From contig NC_092654.1 of NCBI RefSeq assembly GCF_032118995.1, forward strand, positions 9,184,284 to 9,248,283: 64,000 nt of DNA, in the 5' to 3' direction. This stretch comes from Asterias amurensis. Lineage: Eukaryota; Echinodermata; Asteroidea; Forcipulatida; Asteriidae. The notes under the pieces are model-generated. The model made no database searches and was not told the DNA's origin. It worked only from the letters and a program-made list of their open reading frames with translations. Position numbers and translations under genes: made by a program. This document shows, piece after piece, positions 11,001 to 22,590 of the stretch (position 1 is its first letter; every line of letters starts with the position of its first letter).

Positions 11001-14000
11001 TGAGACTGAGACCTGTACTTTGAGACTGAGACTGTGACCAAGACCTCAATGTCCAAGACTGACATCAAAACCTCAATGTCCGATCATTATTCGAGACTGA
11101 GACCTCCCCTTTAAGACTGTGATTGAGACCTTAATCTCTAAGACTGATACCAAGACCAAGCACTCAAGCTCAGAGGCAGAGCTCTAGATCTCTCACAAAT
11201 CTGTTAAGATTAAAAAAAAAAATCAAATCCATATTTCTGTATTTTCAATGGATTTTAAATGCTGAACCAATGCTTGTTCCCCCGTTTGTTGCCTTTGCTC
11301 AGCATGCACTTTGGTTGTTACATAGCCACGATGTGGTCTGGGGAAAAGGTCTGACCGTGCTGCAACACCCTTAAAGAAAATAACAAAACATTACAGGGCA
11401 AGCTTGAAAATTACCGCTCGGCCACAACACGACATGATTGACCCAAAATAGTTTCTCATTTTATTTCACACCTTTCAGCAAACTTGCCTCAATATTCAAT
11501 TTGATTTTTTCGATTACAGTACGAGAGTTATCTAGAATACACCAAGAACCTTCCAATCATCGCTAACCCTGAGATCTTTGGCATGCACGCCAATGCCGAC
11601 ATCACCAAGGAACAGTCCGAGACTAAACTCCTCTTCGATAACATCCTTCTGACTCAGGTATACATAAACATAACTCACTACTTTCCTTTAACTGACTGCC
11701 ATGAATATAACATCTTCTTGAGCTCTGTTACAATTGGAATTCTGCTTACTGTGTAATTCTGCACTTCTAGGCCCAATATCATAAAGCTGTTAAGCACAAA
11801 ATAACCCTTAGCAAATTATTTTGCTAAGCAAACAATTAGTGGGACACCAATTGCAAAAATGCAAACTTTACTCTGGCACTCAGTTTCTGCTTAGCAAGAC
11901 TTGTCTGTGCTTACAGGCTTTATTACAAAATTGAGCCAAGTCCCATAGAATTATGTGCTTTACAGGGTGCTGTAAGCGCAGAATTCTGCTGGAAGCAGGA
12001 CCATGAATTTGTACCCAGTTCATTTCAACAGTCTACAAAATCCATTCAGCCTCCATCTATTGAAAAAAAGAAACGTGTAATTTCATTCAGGCCGTCTTTT
12101 TATCCCAAGTGTTTGCTAGCGAGCTTTGCCTACTTTGGTTTAGACCAGAGTCCAATGTCATGTCGCCTCTTATCACAGAATTCTATCGCTCACAACCCAA
12201 AGAATCACACTCTTTGCTGCGCACCATAAGCGCAGAATTCTGTTGTAATCAGCTCTATGAAGCAAAGCCCTGGCTGCTCGGCACAATCTTTTACTTTAAA
12301 ATATCTGAACCACAACATTATGTCCAAAACTTCCTTTCATAATTGTTCTCCATATTCATTTCTCAATTACGAATTAGTGCTTTTACTTTAAATCATGTTC
12401 TGCTCATATTCGACTAGTATAGCTCGTTGTTCTCTTAATATTGTTCTTCATTGCATTGCATGTAGAAATTTCAACTATGAATCATAATCATATTCAATGT
12501 ACCCGTCCTCCCCCCCCCCCCCCCAATCCCTCCCAATTTTCCCTAGTCTTTACTGGTGATTTGTACAGTTTTCTGATGTGTGCTTAACACAGATCTTTCA
12601 GACTTGATTTGCAGTTAACAATTAGCCCAACTACCACTTGCTTTAAATGCTGGTGTATCTTTATCTCCATATCCCACACATGCATGTGTGTACCCTGCTT
12701 GCCATGTTTAGGGGTTACTGTGTAGAATGGTGTACAATGATTGCCTTACAAGGATACAGGCAATTTTTTACCCCAAACCGGTGTGTAAAAAAAATGGGCT
12801 ATGCAACTTTGAGGAAGTCGAGTGCGCACATTTACACAGTGTAGTCGACTAGTGACCAGCAACGTACATGCGCAGTGATGCACTCACTCGAACGACTCGT
12901 TTGGAAGCCTAGTCAACCGTTTTTGCTAAAGTGTCACTGGTTCGCCTCGGCGCGTTACACATGTTAGAATGGAACATGCTTTTGGGACCAGCGAAGAAAC
13001 CGTGGTCACAAGGCTGGTTCCAAAAGGTCAACCACACTAGTCAACCAATGGTCGACTAGCCTGGGTTCGAGTCTAAATAGTCAATCTTTACTGAACATAT
13101 GGTGTGCACTCGAACTTGCTCTTTAATGGAATCTTTTCTTTTTCTCCATCCTTTGTCAAAGCCAATGTGTAATTATCCCTGTTGACCTTTGACCTGTGTT
13201 TAACCTTTAACCTCTCCTTCCCATCTTACCATCCTGTGTGCTGTGATAATTCCACTTGCTGCATTTTATTCCTGCTGTGAAATCACATAAACATCTCCAC
13301 ATCATAATGTGTGTGTTGTGTACACCAATGCACGCTCATCACTTAACCTGACAACACACGATGCCCATATACAGAGTCAGGTATGTTGAGAACTTGGTGA
13401 CCGACATCTTCCTACACATTTTGTTCAACAAATCCATTTAGGTCACTTGTGCACAAAGGCAAGATTTTCATTAACGATTTTCAAAACAGATTGCAAAAAA
13501 AACACTGTATAGTTTTTATGAAAAGTATTTTCATCAATTATTTTATTGTTATATAATTTGGTTTTTACCCAATTATACCAATGTGTGTTTAAGCGTTGTA
13601 TATTCAGTACTCTCCCGATTTCTGTGAGAAAAAAAAATCCACAGGCAAATCACTCAGGTGAGATTCAAACTCGTGACCTTTGCATTGCTAGAGCAGGTAG
13701 ATGCCTTACCATTAGACCACTGAGCTAGCCTGGTGGCTAGATGCAGTTTGAATATTATGTATAAGCAGCGGTTACCACTGCTATTACTATTTTTTTAATA
13801 TTTATTTTTACATTTTTCGGGGGATACAAATGTAGTCTCAAATGCTTATTATTTATCTCAGTCTCAAACGACACATTAAATTTTGTATTCCATCTAGCAT
13901 GCTATTTGCTTGATCAATATTTTAACTGAGATCATATTTTGAATAATCACTATTTAATACTTCAATGAGGTTATTGCCAATGGTGTGCCTTCCTAGATGT

Positions 14001-17000
14001 ATTCACTAACTGAAATTAATGTTTGTATTTGATGTGATACTAATCAATATAAATGCTGTATCCTCCCCCTTCTCTTTTTCCCCTCCCCCTCTCCTGACAG
14101 AAATGTACATGACATCAAGACTGCTCTAGTGTACATGTAGTTGTATTATCATTTTGTGTGTGCATGATATCTGTGTGCATGATTTCGTGTTTTTATGCGA
14201 ATCCTAAATCTGTGCATGTTTGCCACTTCATAACCATTATGACCATTTTCTCCCCATTTCCTTCATATCTCACATTGTGCCTTTTCCACCGCATTATCCC
14301 TTGAATGCATGAATATCCACCATCATCGAATCCACCATTTCTGCTCACAGGCTCAGGTATTGTACAAATGCTTCTTGAAAAAATATCCATATCGTTATGA
14401 AATCAAATATGATTTGTTTGAATGCATTTGTAAAAAATTGCATTTGAAACTTTGTATTTGAATCTTTGCATTTTAAACTTTGCACTTGAATTTTTGCATT
14501 TGAAACTTTGTATTTAAACTTTGCATTTTATACTTTGCATTTAAAACTTTGTATTTGAATCTTTTTTATTTGAATCTTTGCATTTGAAACATTGCATTTA
14601 AACTGTTCATTTGAATCTCTGCTTTGCAATTGAAATTGTGTATTTTAATCTTTGCATTTGAAATTTTGCATTTGAAACATTGCATTCAAAACTTTGCATG
14701 TTAAACTTTGTGTTTGAATCTTTGCATTTGAAGCATTGCATTTAAACTGTTCATTTGAATCTCTGCTTTGCATTTGAAATGTATTTTAATCTTTGCATTT
14801 GAAATTTTGCATTTGAAACATTGCATTTAAAACTTTGCATTTTAAAATTTGTGTTTGAATCTTTGCATCTGAAACGTTGCAATTGAAACTTTGCATTTGA
14901 TACTTTGCATTTGAACTCTGCTTTTTGAACTTTGCATTGAAACTTTACTACTTCTGTTACTTGTTGATACTTGGTAGTTATTTGTAGTATGTAGTGCAGT
15001 ATATTTTTTTGTAAGATCTCCTATGACATTTTCTTCACCTCAGGCCTAACTTTATTGTTTATATTCTTTATATTTATTGCTTTATATATTTTATAGCTAG
15101 CATCAGACAGGCCTATGGGTTACATTAGTCCCCTATGATTTATCACAGACAAATGCTACAAATTTATTCACTGCACCTTACTATACCATACACTGAAACA
15201 TCCATTTAGACATGAAAATTCACTATAGACCTCACGTAGCCACCATATTTGTCTAGTACCCCACTACACTCAATGATTATTGTAAGCACATACAAGAGGA
15301 ACCAGACCATTTCCCTCCTGCCTCAGTCTGATTCAGTATGTGTGGAAAACTACTGTAGCGTGATATTGGTATATAAAGAAAAATACTGTAAGGTGATATT
15401 GGTCTATAAAGAAAACTACTGTAGCGTGATATTGGTCTATAAAGAAAACTACTGTAGCGTGATATTGGTCTATAAAGAAAAATACTGTAACGTGATATTG
15501 GTCTATAAAGAAAACTACTGTAGCTTGATATTGGTCTATAAAGAAAAAAACTGTAACGTGATATTGGTCTATAAATCAAAAACAATAGTTAGTGGTCTGA
15601 CGTTTTGAGCCGAGCAAGTCACTCTCAAAGGCTAAATGAATCTTAACCTTTTTAGCCTTGACTTTATTTAGCCTTCAAGAAAGACTCTGCTATGGTCAAA
15701 TCAAGCCACTTACAATGTTGCAAGAAAAAAAACAGTAATACAAAACAAAGAATACAGTAGGCCTACATGTGTATATTGTATTGTTTTGCATTAATACTAA
15801 AGCTCCTTTTAGTTGGTTAGCCGTTTTCAACAGTTAGTTGTATTTTCTCAGGTCTATAAGTAGTAACATTTCCTCTTATTTTTCCTTTCCTCAAAACCAG
15901 TCTCGCTCTTCCAAGGGCGGTGCCAAGACAAATGATGAGATAGTGACCGAGGTGGCCACAGACATCCTGAGCAAGTTACCGCCTAACTTTGACACTGAGG
16001 CGGGTCTGAGGAAGTATCCTACGACCTACACACAAAGTATGAACACTGTCCTAGTGCAGGAAATGACTCGGTTTAACAACCTACTGATAAGTGTCAGGAA
16101 TAGCTTGATCAACATACAGAAAGCTCTCAAGGTAAGTACACAGGTCTTTTTTTTCAGCTGCTCCACGCATATGGAACTCTCCAACACTTAATCTTAGATT
16201 TCTTTTTTTGTGCCACAAAATTCAAATACCTTCTCAAAAGTTATCTTATGCTACAGGTTTTCAAGGACTTATTTTGTTTATTTAAATTTTGTATTTACTA
16301 ATATTTTTGCTAAGATCGAATTATAAGTTATAGTAAACTTGCGGGTACAGCCATGTACTAAATCTTTTTTGAGGGAGTGTTGGCTCTGAAAAAAAGACAC
16401 TTTGGTCACAACGTTGCGAACAGTATACTCTGTTCGTCTTTTTTATTCTTTTTATCCTGAAGACAAGCAGAGTAAACTTTTCAAAACCTTGCGAATAAAC
16501 AGGTACCCGCAAGTTTACTATTATTTATAGTTTTTTTCATTCTTCACGCCATGCAAAGGTTCAAACATCACTTAATATTTATGTGTTTTCAATTCAGGGT
16601 CTGGTGGTGATGTCCACTGAGCTAGAGGAGGTGGTTAACAGTATGCTGAAAGGCAGGATTCCAGGGGTCTGGATGAAGAAATCCTACCCCTCCCTCAAAC
16701 CTCTCGGTGGTTATGTCAACGACTTCTTAGCAAGACTCAAGTTTCTTCAGGTAAGTAAACTAAGTAAGGGATCAATAAAGAACAATCTCCTAGAGCGGGG
16801 CTTGACCTTCATGCAGGCGCTCTAAATCACAGGGTCCGGGTTTTTTTTGTTCAACCCAAATTTATTATAAGTTTTCTCAGTCAGTTTCCCTTTATTACTT
16901 GGTAGTATAAACTCAGACGAAAATATGCCAATCTGTTGTGCCAATTTGCTCAGATAAAAACAAGCAAACTTTTAAAACAAAACACAAATTAGAGGAGATA

Positions 17001-18885
17001 CTATTTAATTTAAATTATTTGCCAATATGGAATCATGTCTCATGATGACATAATAATGTTTACTACAACGTACTTCCGTGGTTGGATCAAAAGATCTGCG
17101 TCATTACTATATTCAGAGGATGAAATTGTTTGCATTCTTGAGGATCTGGATCAGGTCAGAAGTGTTCAGCATTTATAATGTACACTAGTATAACAAATAT
17201 ATATCCCTAGTTATGACCTTAGGGTGTAGGCGTCAAGTTGTATTGTTTTTTTTATATACAATTTTCATTAATGCGTTATTATTCAGTTTTTATTCATGTA
17301 AATGTTGTGTTCTTTGTTTATGCTGTCGTTATCTTGTATTTTAACTATGTTATTGGTCTAAATTTTAAATGTGAATTTTACTCCTTTTTGATGAATAGTT
17401 GTTGTTTTTTTGGTAGTTTATATTGTATTCAATAGTATTGGGTCATATATTGTTGATTGATTTTTATGTTTGCCTTTGAAAAGGATCTTACACTTATCTG
17501 TTACTGATATTAATTTGCCAAAAACAGGACTGGTATGACGTTGGTTCCCCGCCAGTCTTCTGGGTGTCTGGTTTCTTCTTCACACAAGCTTTCTTAACTG
17601 GTGCCCAGCAGAACTTTGCCAGGAAGTACACAATTCCTATCGACTTGTTGGGATTTGATTACGAAGTCATGGACGACAAGAAATATGAGAAAGCACCCGA
17701 AGATGGTAAAGAACTCCTCCGAGAAATGTCCACCTACATTGTAAACTTTCTTTAGTTTCAATGTTACCCAATCATATAAGTAATTCTGAAACTATAGGTT
17801 ATGTACAGTTTTAATTCTGTTTTTAAGAACAGCATGCGTTCTTCTAGCGTTATTGATGATGAATTCTTGACCTCTTCAGTTTTTATTCCATGTGACACTG
17901 ATATATTTTAGTGTTTAGACCTTTTTCACTGACATCACAGCTAATTTCTGCCTTTAGACTGTTTTTTTTTGTATTGTTGATCATGATACCACAGGAATTG
18001 AGTCAATAACAGTGGATGTTACAGGTCATATTAAAGACATATGATTGAAAACTAGTTTCAATTATGGACGTAGTGTGATTGTACTTAACTGTATAATTGT
18101 TTATTGATGACTAGGTGTGTACATCAACGGTCTATTCCTGGATGGTGCCCGTTGGGATCGTAAGACTCGCAAACTTGGCGAGTCCTACCCTAAGGTCCTG
18201 CAAGACACTATGCCAGTGGTGAGTTGAACACATCACGTACATTTTAAGCTCTTTGCCTTTGTTGTAAGAGCAAACGATTTAACACCAAATCCGAAATCAA
18301 CTTAACTTCGTCCTCCAACCTGAGCAAAGTTCATGGCACTGTTTATCGTTTCAAACATTATTTGTGCACTTGCAAACATTGAACGACCTCTTTCTCAAAA
18401 ACTATGTTACTTCTCACAATGTTTAATACCATCAAAAGCTCTCCATTGCTCGTTACAAAGTAAGTTTTTATGCTAACAATTATTTTGAGTAATAACCAAT
18501 AATATTAAAAGTGCCTTTAAAATCCTTCTCATGAACACTGATAGTACTGCAAACCTTAGTTTAAAATCCTAATCGTGTAAATGGTCTCACTTTAAACCTT
18601 GCTAGATTATATCTCCACCATGCAAAATTTAAAAATTTGTTTTGTTGTATTTTATATTTTACATTCTTTTATCTTTAGATTTGGTTGAAGCCCATTAAAA
18701 AGTCTGATTTAGTGGAGCGACCAAGCTACGAGGCACCAGTCTACAAGACCAGCGAGCGGAGAGGTACACTCTCAACGACAGGCCACTCAACTAACTTTGT
18801 CATCAGTATGTTGCTACCATCTGAACATCCCAAGCAACATTGGATCGGACGTGGTGTGGCCTTACTCTGTCAGCTGGACAACTAA
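5100..18885 (+). CDS. DNAH7: Axonemal dynein heavy chain, C-terminal 632 residues (DNAH7-like, partial)
   Basis: Eleven exons: 5100-5276, 5699-5860, 6834-7034, 9477-9638, 10569-10754, 11520-11657, 15901-16131, 16598-16750, 17528-17705, 18115-18218, 18679-18885. All have GT/AG ends and all junctions are phase 0 except the ninth (phase 1). They encode the AAA6 part of the motor ring ([37 protein letters not shown]) and the C-terminal domain ([85 protein letters not shown]). It would be the motor of a single-headed inner arm of ciliary and flagellar axonemes, moving on microtubules by ATP hydrolysis. The family is certain; DNAH7 over DNAH3/DNAH12 rests on recalled C-terminal wording ([17 protein letters not shown]). 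The upstream 80-85% of the protein is off window. Stop TAA at 18883-18885. Confidence 0.96.
5302..5670 (+). mobile_element. Family A MITE in dynein intron, right end lost
   Basis: It begins TTAGAGACACTGGACACTATTGG and follows the family A order to 'gttttatgctaacaaat', where the right terminal repeat is missing. It fills nearly the whole 422-bp intron between the first two exons and ends about 30 bp before the acceptor. Confidence 0.85.
5946..6374. mobile_element. Palindromic MITE in dynein intron
   Basis: Left end 'gttcgcattggacttt' and right end 'aaagtccaatgcgaac' are inverted copies about 430 bp apart. The interior repeats 'gttaacttaccg' and its complement several times, including a near-perfect tandem 'ttaccgggccggtaagttaa'. 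No coding content. Confidence 0.75.
6575..6685. repeat. Short tandem repeat in dynein intron
   Basis: About four imperfect units of 'ggcaagcttatcagcaagaaaca'-like sequence (written here in part), rich in 'caagctta'. It is followed at 6690-6772 by a fragment of the family G MITE ending near 'ttaaaattgggccc'. Confidence 0.6.
7231..7367. mobile_element. Palindromic MITE (family I)
   Basis: Ends 'aggggtggatttcacaaaga' and 'ctttgtgaaatcgacccct' are inverted copies, with subterminal 'gactagtc' on both sides and 'gttaggacgagttactcgtc' inside. Diverged relatives lie at 9025-9180 and 35440-35515. Confidence 0.75.
7914..8166. mobile_element. Palindromic MITE with 27-bp terminal repeats
   Basis: It starts GGGTGCGTTCGTTTAGCTTC and ends with the complement, one difference in 27 bases. 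GC-rich interior, no open coding sequence of interest. The end sequence resembles MITEs usually placed with hAT elements, but I cannot find an 8-bp target duplication, so the superfamily is open. Confidence 0.75.
8385..8556. mobile_element. Family G MITE
   Basis: It shares 'gcttagcagtaa', 'aagcagctctatgaa' and the end 'attgggccc' with copies at 11768-11938, 31003-31172, 43681-43867, 47338-47497 and 50747-50866. The left end is degraded here. The full form is a palindrome starting and ending gggccca/tgggccc. Confidence 0.6.
9025..9180. mobile_element. Diverged family I MITE
   Basis: Begins 'ggctcaatttcacaaagca' and ends 'gctctttttgaaatcaaccc', inverted to each other, with the same 'gatcttaag...ttagca' type interior as the family at 7231. 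Old copy. The remaining intron 7368-7913 and 8557-9024 shows nothing recognisable. Confidence 0.5.
9639..10568. other. Dynein intron with SINE E fragments and an unclassified repeat
   Basis: 9870-9935 is a reverse fragment of SINE family E ('acaccgatgtgtattaagca') and 10420-10540 a forward tail fragment ('gggaaagtactgagtata'). Between them 10067-10225 ('aacatgggcttgaggagga', 'gggcgctatcagaag', 'gacagaatctcctgcc') recurs at 55320-55435 near the reverse-strand lectin gene, so it is a dispersed repeat of unknown class. Confidence 0.6.
10755..11519. repeat. Intron with AAT microsatellite and degenerate GAGACTGAGACC array
   Basis: A short (AAT)n run lies at 10757-10784 just inside the donor. At about 10955-11165 the sequence is built from variants of 'gagactgagacct' with 'aagacctcaatgtcc', a degenerate minisatellite. 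I see nothing else here. Confidence 0.65.
11768..11938. mobile_element. Family G MITE
   Basis: Starts 'ggcccaatatcataaagctg' and ends near 'ttacaaaattgagcc', with 'taagcaaa...tgcttagca' inside. Adjacent 11940-12280 has inverted 'gcgcagaattctg' motifs at 11969 and 12229, perhaps another old MITE. I recognise nothing at 12281-13540 apart from a C-run at 12508-12525. Confidence 0.55.
13559..13740 (-). mobile_element. SINE family E, reverse orientation
   Basis: On the reverse strand it shows a tRNA-like head ('gctcagtggtctaatggtaa' A-box region, 'cgagtttgaatctcacc' B-box) followed by the family E body ending 'cattggtataattgggtaaa'. Same family as 22381-22590 and 34123-34348. Confidence 0.7.
14401..14945. 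repeat. AT-rich minisatellite in dynein intron
   Basis: More than 30 imperfect units of about 14-15 bp such as 'tttgcatttgaaac', with higher-order structure: a block including 'aaactgttcatttgaatctc' recurs at about 14600 and 14749. Confidence 0.9.
15340..15576. repeat. 33-bp minisatellite, seven units
   Basis: Seven tandem units of 33 bp ('aaaactactgtagcgtgata' + 'ttggtctataaag'). Because 33 is a multiple of 3 and no unit has an in-frame stop, both strands stay open for about 100 codons. There is no start context, no splice signals framing it in the dynein frame, and no known domain, so I read it as intronic. Confidence 0.9.
18386..18520 (+). mobile_element. Family A MITE fragment
   Basis: Only the right third remains, from 'gacctctttctcaaaaacta' to 'ttttgagtaataaccaata', ending gtgcctttaa. 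It lies in the last dynein intron. Confidence 0.75.
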
Positions 18886-19400
18886 AACATCAGCAACTTA
18901 GAGGGTCGCTCTGGTGACATTTGACCTTTGCACAGTGGGCTGGGGACTCAAGATTTTTGTATAATAATTTGTATTATATTTCAAATCGGGAAAGTGTGAC
19001 TCACTTTTATCGTATACTAACAACATATTGACTAAAAGGTAACAAGTATATGCCTTCAAATGACTTGAAAAATTAAATTTGAAAACCTTCAGACAGAAAA
19101 TTTGTGACAAGAAATGTAGATAGGAAAAAATTAAACAACATTCAAACTTTAAGTTGAAATCAAATTTGGAAATATTTAGTGTGTCGGTAAAACAACAAGG
19201 TTGAGTTGAGTTAAAATTTTGTTTACCAACAAGTTTGTTTGTTTGAAAAGCAATTTGGATATGTTTGATTTTCAATTGTTTTTTTCTTTCTCTCCGTCCA
19301 GAGCAATTACCGTATTATGCAAAACTACCCACAAACTTTTCACTGAAAAGTGATAAAAGTTGACCAAATCAAATAAAAATTTACCATTTCAATGGTTTGT
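18886..19400 (+). promoter_or_regulatory. Dynein 3' UTR with polyadenylation signal
   Basis: An AT-rich untranslated tract follows the stop. AATAAA at 19372-19377 is the first canonical poly(A) signal, giving a 3' UTR of about 0.5 kb. The 93-codon open frame at 19443-19724 beyond it is AT-driven and resembles nothing I know. Confidence 0.55.
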
Positions 19401-19753
19401 ATATAATTATCCGTCCATTTATAAAGCACCACATTTCAAGTTATGGATAATTTTAAGAATATTCTATTATTGTATCACGGTGAGGTTTTTTATATAACGT
19501 GTAATATATTTTGTGTGACTGAATTCATTCCATCCTTAATAAGTAAATATAATTTGTATATATTTTTGAAGTATCTTATAGTACAGAAAATCTATAATAA
19601 TCCGTCCACATTTTTCACCTTGAAAAATATTTCCAGTATTCACGAATTCCATCGATCATATTTAGATTACCATTTAAAGGGTCTGTTTACGTTTTGTTAT
19701 GACTCTTTAAACTCATGGCAATAAAAACTTACTTCGGTAGAAGGACTGCAGCT

Positions 19754-20128
19754 TTAAAGCCATTGGACCCTTTCGGTAGAGAAAAAAAAAAAAAAAGTTC
19801 ACAGATTTACAAATAATTTACAGGGTTTACAGAAGGTAATGGTGAAAGACTTCTCTTGAAATATTAGTCCATGAAATGCTTTACTTTTTGAGAAAACAGT
19901 AAAACAATATAAATTCTCGTTAGCGAAAATTACGGATTTATTTTAAACACATGTCATGACACGGTGAAACGCGCGGAAACAAGAGTGGGTTTTCCAGTTA
20001 TTTTCTCCCGACTCCGATGACCGATTGGGCCTAAATTTTCACAGGTTTGTTGTTTTATATATAAGTTGTGATACACGAAGTGTGGGACTTGGACAATACT
20101 GTTTACCGAAAGTGTATAATGGCTTTAA
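19754..20128 (-). mobile_element. Family B MITE, full length
   Basis: TTAA-bounded element with terminal repeat AAGCCATTGGACACTTTCGG (here slightly changed) and the interior 'gcgcggaaacaagagtgggt' and 'catgtcatgacac'. Forward copy at 38431-38805 and another reverse copy at 56465-56833. Its layout parallels family A, including 'cacaggtttgtt' and 'gatgaccgattg', so A and B are probably related. Confidence 0.85.
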
Positions 20129-20867
20129 GTAGTGTAATGCATTTTGAGAAACATTTCACTAAGAAGAAATGGGTTATGGAAAAAGAGGTAACTTTTTATC
20201 TGCAAAAATAATTAATGTGAGAACCATTACTGACAGTAACGTTTCTCAGATTGTGGTGTGATATTGCAGATTATTCTTCCTGCGTGGACTTAACCGCTCC
20301 AGTTCAGCAACGCAACCACCTTTTGGAATGGATTTTCAGGGTTTAGTTTTATGGTATTTATCTATCATTTATATAGGACTGAAACTAACGGTGGGTTCCA
20401 ATAACCAAACGTATACAATCCCTTGAAGAATATCTCTAAGCTGACACCACTCCAAAAAAGATATGCAATTATTTAACAAATGTGATTAATGTGTCGTGGT
20501 TTGCATTTCTTCAAGTATGGAACTGTGAATAGAGGAAGTGTAGTCACACCTCATGGTTGCACTGGCTATAAGTTTTTTCTTTTTGTGTAGGCGCCTTGAT
20601 CGGTTTTCTGGAGATATGCGCATTATAATTCCATATTATTGCTATTATTCAAGTCCAAGGATGATATTTTTGTCTTTAACAGGAATGAGATTTTATTATC
20701 GCAAAATGGTTTCAAAAACTGAACAAAAACGTATTATTTTTCATGATTATTCTTTATTCTGTAAAGGACACCTGACAGCAATTTCACAATAGGCTTAAAA
20801 TACGAATGTGTGTATTTGAATAAACATTACTTCTTGTGTTGATTGATAATTGATTGTGGAAATGGGT
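20129..20867. other. No gene recognised
   Basis: Weak similarity of 20150-20300 ('gagaaacatttcacta', 'gtaacgtttctcaga') to 26590-26740 and 51130-51300 suggests an old dispersed repeat. No coding or RNA feature seen. Confidence 0.5.
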
Positions 20868-21135
20868 GTCGAACTTTGTGGACCCTTGTCTGTGTTGTGT
20901 ACGCAAGTAAAAGAACCCAGTGCACTTTTCCTGGTTTGATTGGCAGCATATTGTGCCTCAGCACCATGCCAACCATAACATAGTGCTGTGTAAAAAGGAT
21001 TAGGTCTCGTAATTCAAACGTTGCGCCAAATACCTTGCAGGGATTATTACTGTACGTTACTGTATGTTACAGTATGTTACAGCGCCTTGAAAGTCACTGA
21101 GTGACGGATATGCGCTTTATAAGAAGCCACTATTA
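20868..21135 (+). mobile_element. SINE family D, 5' truncated
   Basis: Shares 'aaaagaacccagtgcacttt', 'ttggcagcata', 'cagcgccttgaaagtcactg' and the end 'gcgctttataagaagccact' with the copy at 29995-30336. The two form a subfamily distinct from 935 and 1745 in the tail. Confidence 0.7.
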
Positions 21136-21164
21136 CGTCTGTATTGCTATCTCCATGCTTAAGG

Positions 21165-22095
21165 TAAAAGTTATTCGGCAAAAAAAGTGTTTCATCAAAT
21201 TTTTACTGAATGTGCCATTCTTCAGATAAAGGGACTAGAATTTAAGTCCCAGGATGTCAAAGTTGTTAACACTGGACCAAGTCTGTATTGCTAATAAGTT
21301 TAAAGATGATCTCGATTCGTAAGTTATGAGTTATTCGGCAAATGTGTTAAAAATCTAGCGGTGATGTACGTCACCATCTCATACTCCTTACGTAACGTAA
21401 CATAACGTAATGTAACATAACGTAACGCAAACAACGCACGCTTTTCTTCTTGAATTCATTTCGGTTGACGATTGTCGGTAGTCATACGCTGGAAATCGAA
21501 CAATGCAAAGCTTGTGGGGGCTACAGCACGCTGCCCATGGTAGCGATAATAGACTTGCGCAAAGCTAGCGGGTGGTACGGCGCGCTGCTCGTGGTGGCAA
21601 GAATAGACCTGCGCAAAGCTGCGCATGTAGAGAGGCTGGGTTATAATCAGTGTGAAGGTCTTGGAACAAGACTATTGGTGATGCGCACTTCTTCAGAGAC
21701 AGGGATTTAGATTCAAGTCCTAGGATGTCAAGTTTTAAGAATACTGTTTTAAGTAACAGTTATTCCGTAAATGTACCTACTTGTGTAAAGTATATCAGGA
21801 TATCAAAGTTGTTGACCCAGGACTAAGTCTGCTAATATGTTTTAAAGATGTTATCATCCACACTAAATGGTAAAAGTTGTTCGGCAAAATGTGTTTAAAA
21901 ATAGTTCCTCAGAGAACGGGCCTAGGTTCAAGTCCAAGGATGTCGGAGTTGTTGACACTGGCCGAAGTCTGCCACTAAGTTTTAAGAGAATGTAAAAGTT
22001 ATTCGGCAAATGTGTTTAAAAAAAGCTATTACTGAATGGTGATGTGCCTTTTTTTCAGAGAAAGAGTCTATAATTTAAGTGCTCAGTTTGACTCT
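21165..22095. repeat. Degenerate satellite-like tandem repeat interrupted by an insertion
   Basis: Diverged units share 'gttattcggcaaatgtgttt', 'cttcagagaaaggg' and 'aggatgtcaaagttgttgac'. 'ttattcggcaaa'-type anchors fall at about 21171, 21331, 21767, 21875 and 21999. The long second gap holds a separate repeat (about 21371-21640) with a TTACG/TAACG run at 21388-21432. That insert recurs inverted at about 35215-35425. Confidence 0.65.
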
Positions 22096-22254
22096 GGACT
22101 CGGGATCTACAGTTAAAAAAACATTTTCTACTTGTAGGCTTGTGCACAAACATAACGCAGTTTTACATTGTAAGCACAGACTAATTTACGATAGACAAAT
22201 TGATGCTTGTTGTTTTTTCGTTTTGCCAAACTGTCTATGAAATCGACATTACAG

Positions 22255-22590
22255 CTTGGGAAAGTAGGCCTACTGGATATACAGTGCTAACACACATGGG
22301 TGTACATGAGTAAACCAACATGAATAATTCTTTATCCCGATGCAAGTTACACTGCTAAAACAGGATTGTAACTGCCTCTAGCTATCGGGCGATCTTGGTG
22401 AGTGTAGTTGGTAAGACACTGCTCTAGAATTGCAAGGGTCTTTGGTTCGAGTCCCATCCGAGTAATATGCCTATGCCATCATGTTTTTACACGGGGAAAG
22501 TACTAAGCATATAGTGCTTACACTCATCGGTATACACGTATGTGGGTTAGACCAAAATGAACATTCTTTATCCCCGATGCAAATTTAACA
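22255..22590 (+). mobile_element. SINE family E: partial copy then complete copy
   Basis: 22255-22350 is a body fragment ('gggaaagtaggcctactgga', 'ttctttatcccgatgcaa'). 22381-22590 is fuller: tRNA-like head with 'agtgtagttggtaagac' (A-box region) and 'ggttcgagtcccatc' (B-box), then 'gaaagtactaagcata', 'catcggtatacac' and 'tttatccccgatgcaaat'. Confidence 0.7.

Noticed and set aside
15249-15608. 119-codon and 102-codon overlapping frames on opposite strands
   Set aside because: Produced by the 33-bp minisatellite; unit length divisible by three keeps frames open. No domain and no fit to the dynein frame.
19443-19724. 93-codon open frame after the dynein 3' UTR
   Set aside because: AT-rich, many Phe/Ile/Tyr/Leu/Asn codons, no recognisable family; beyond the poly(A) signal.
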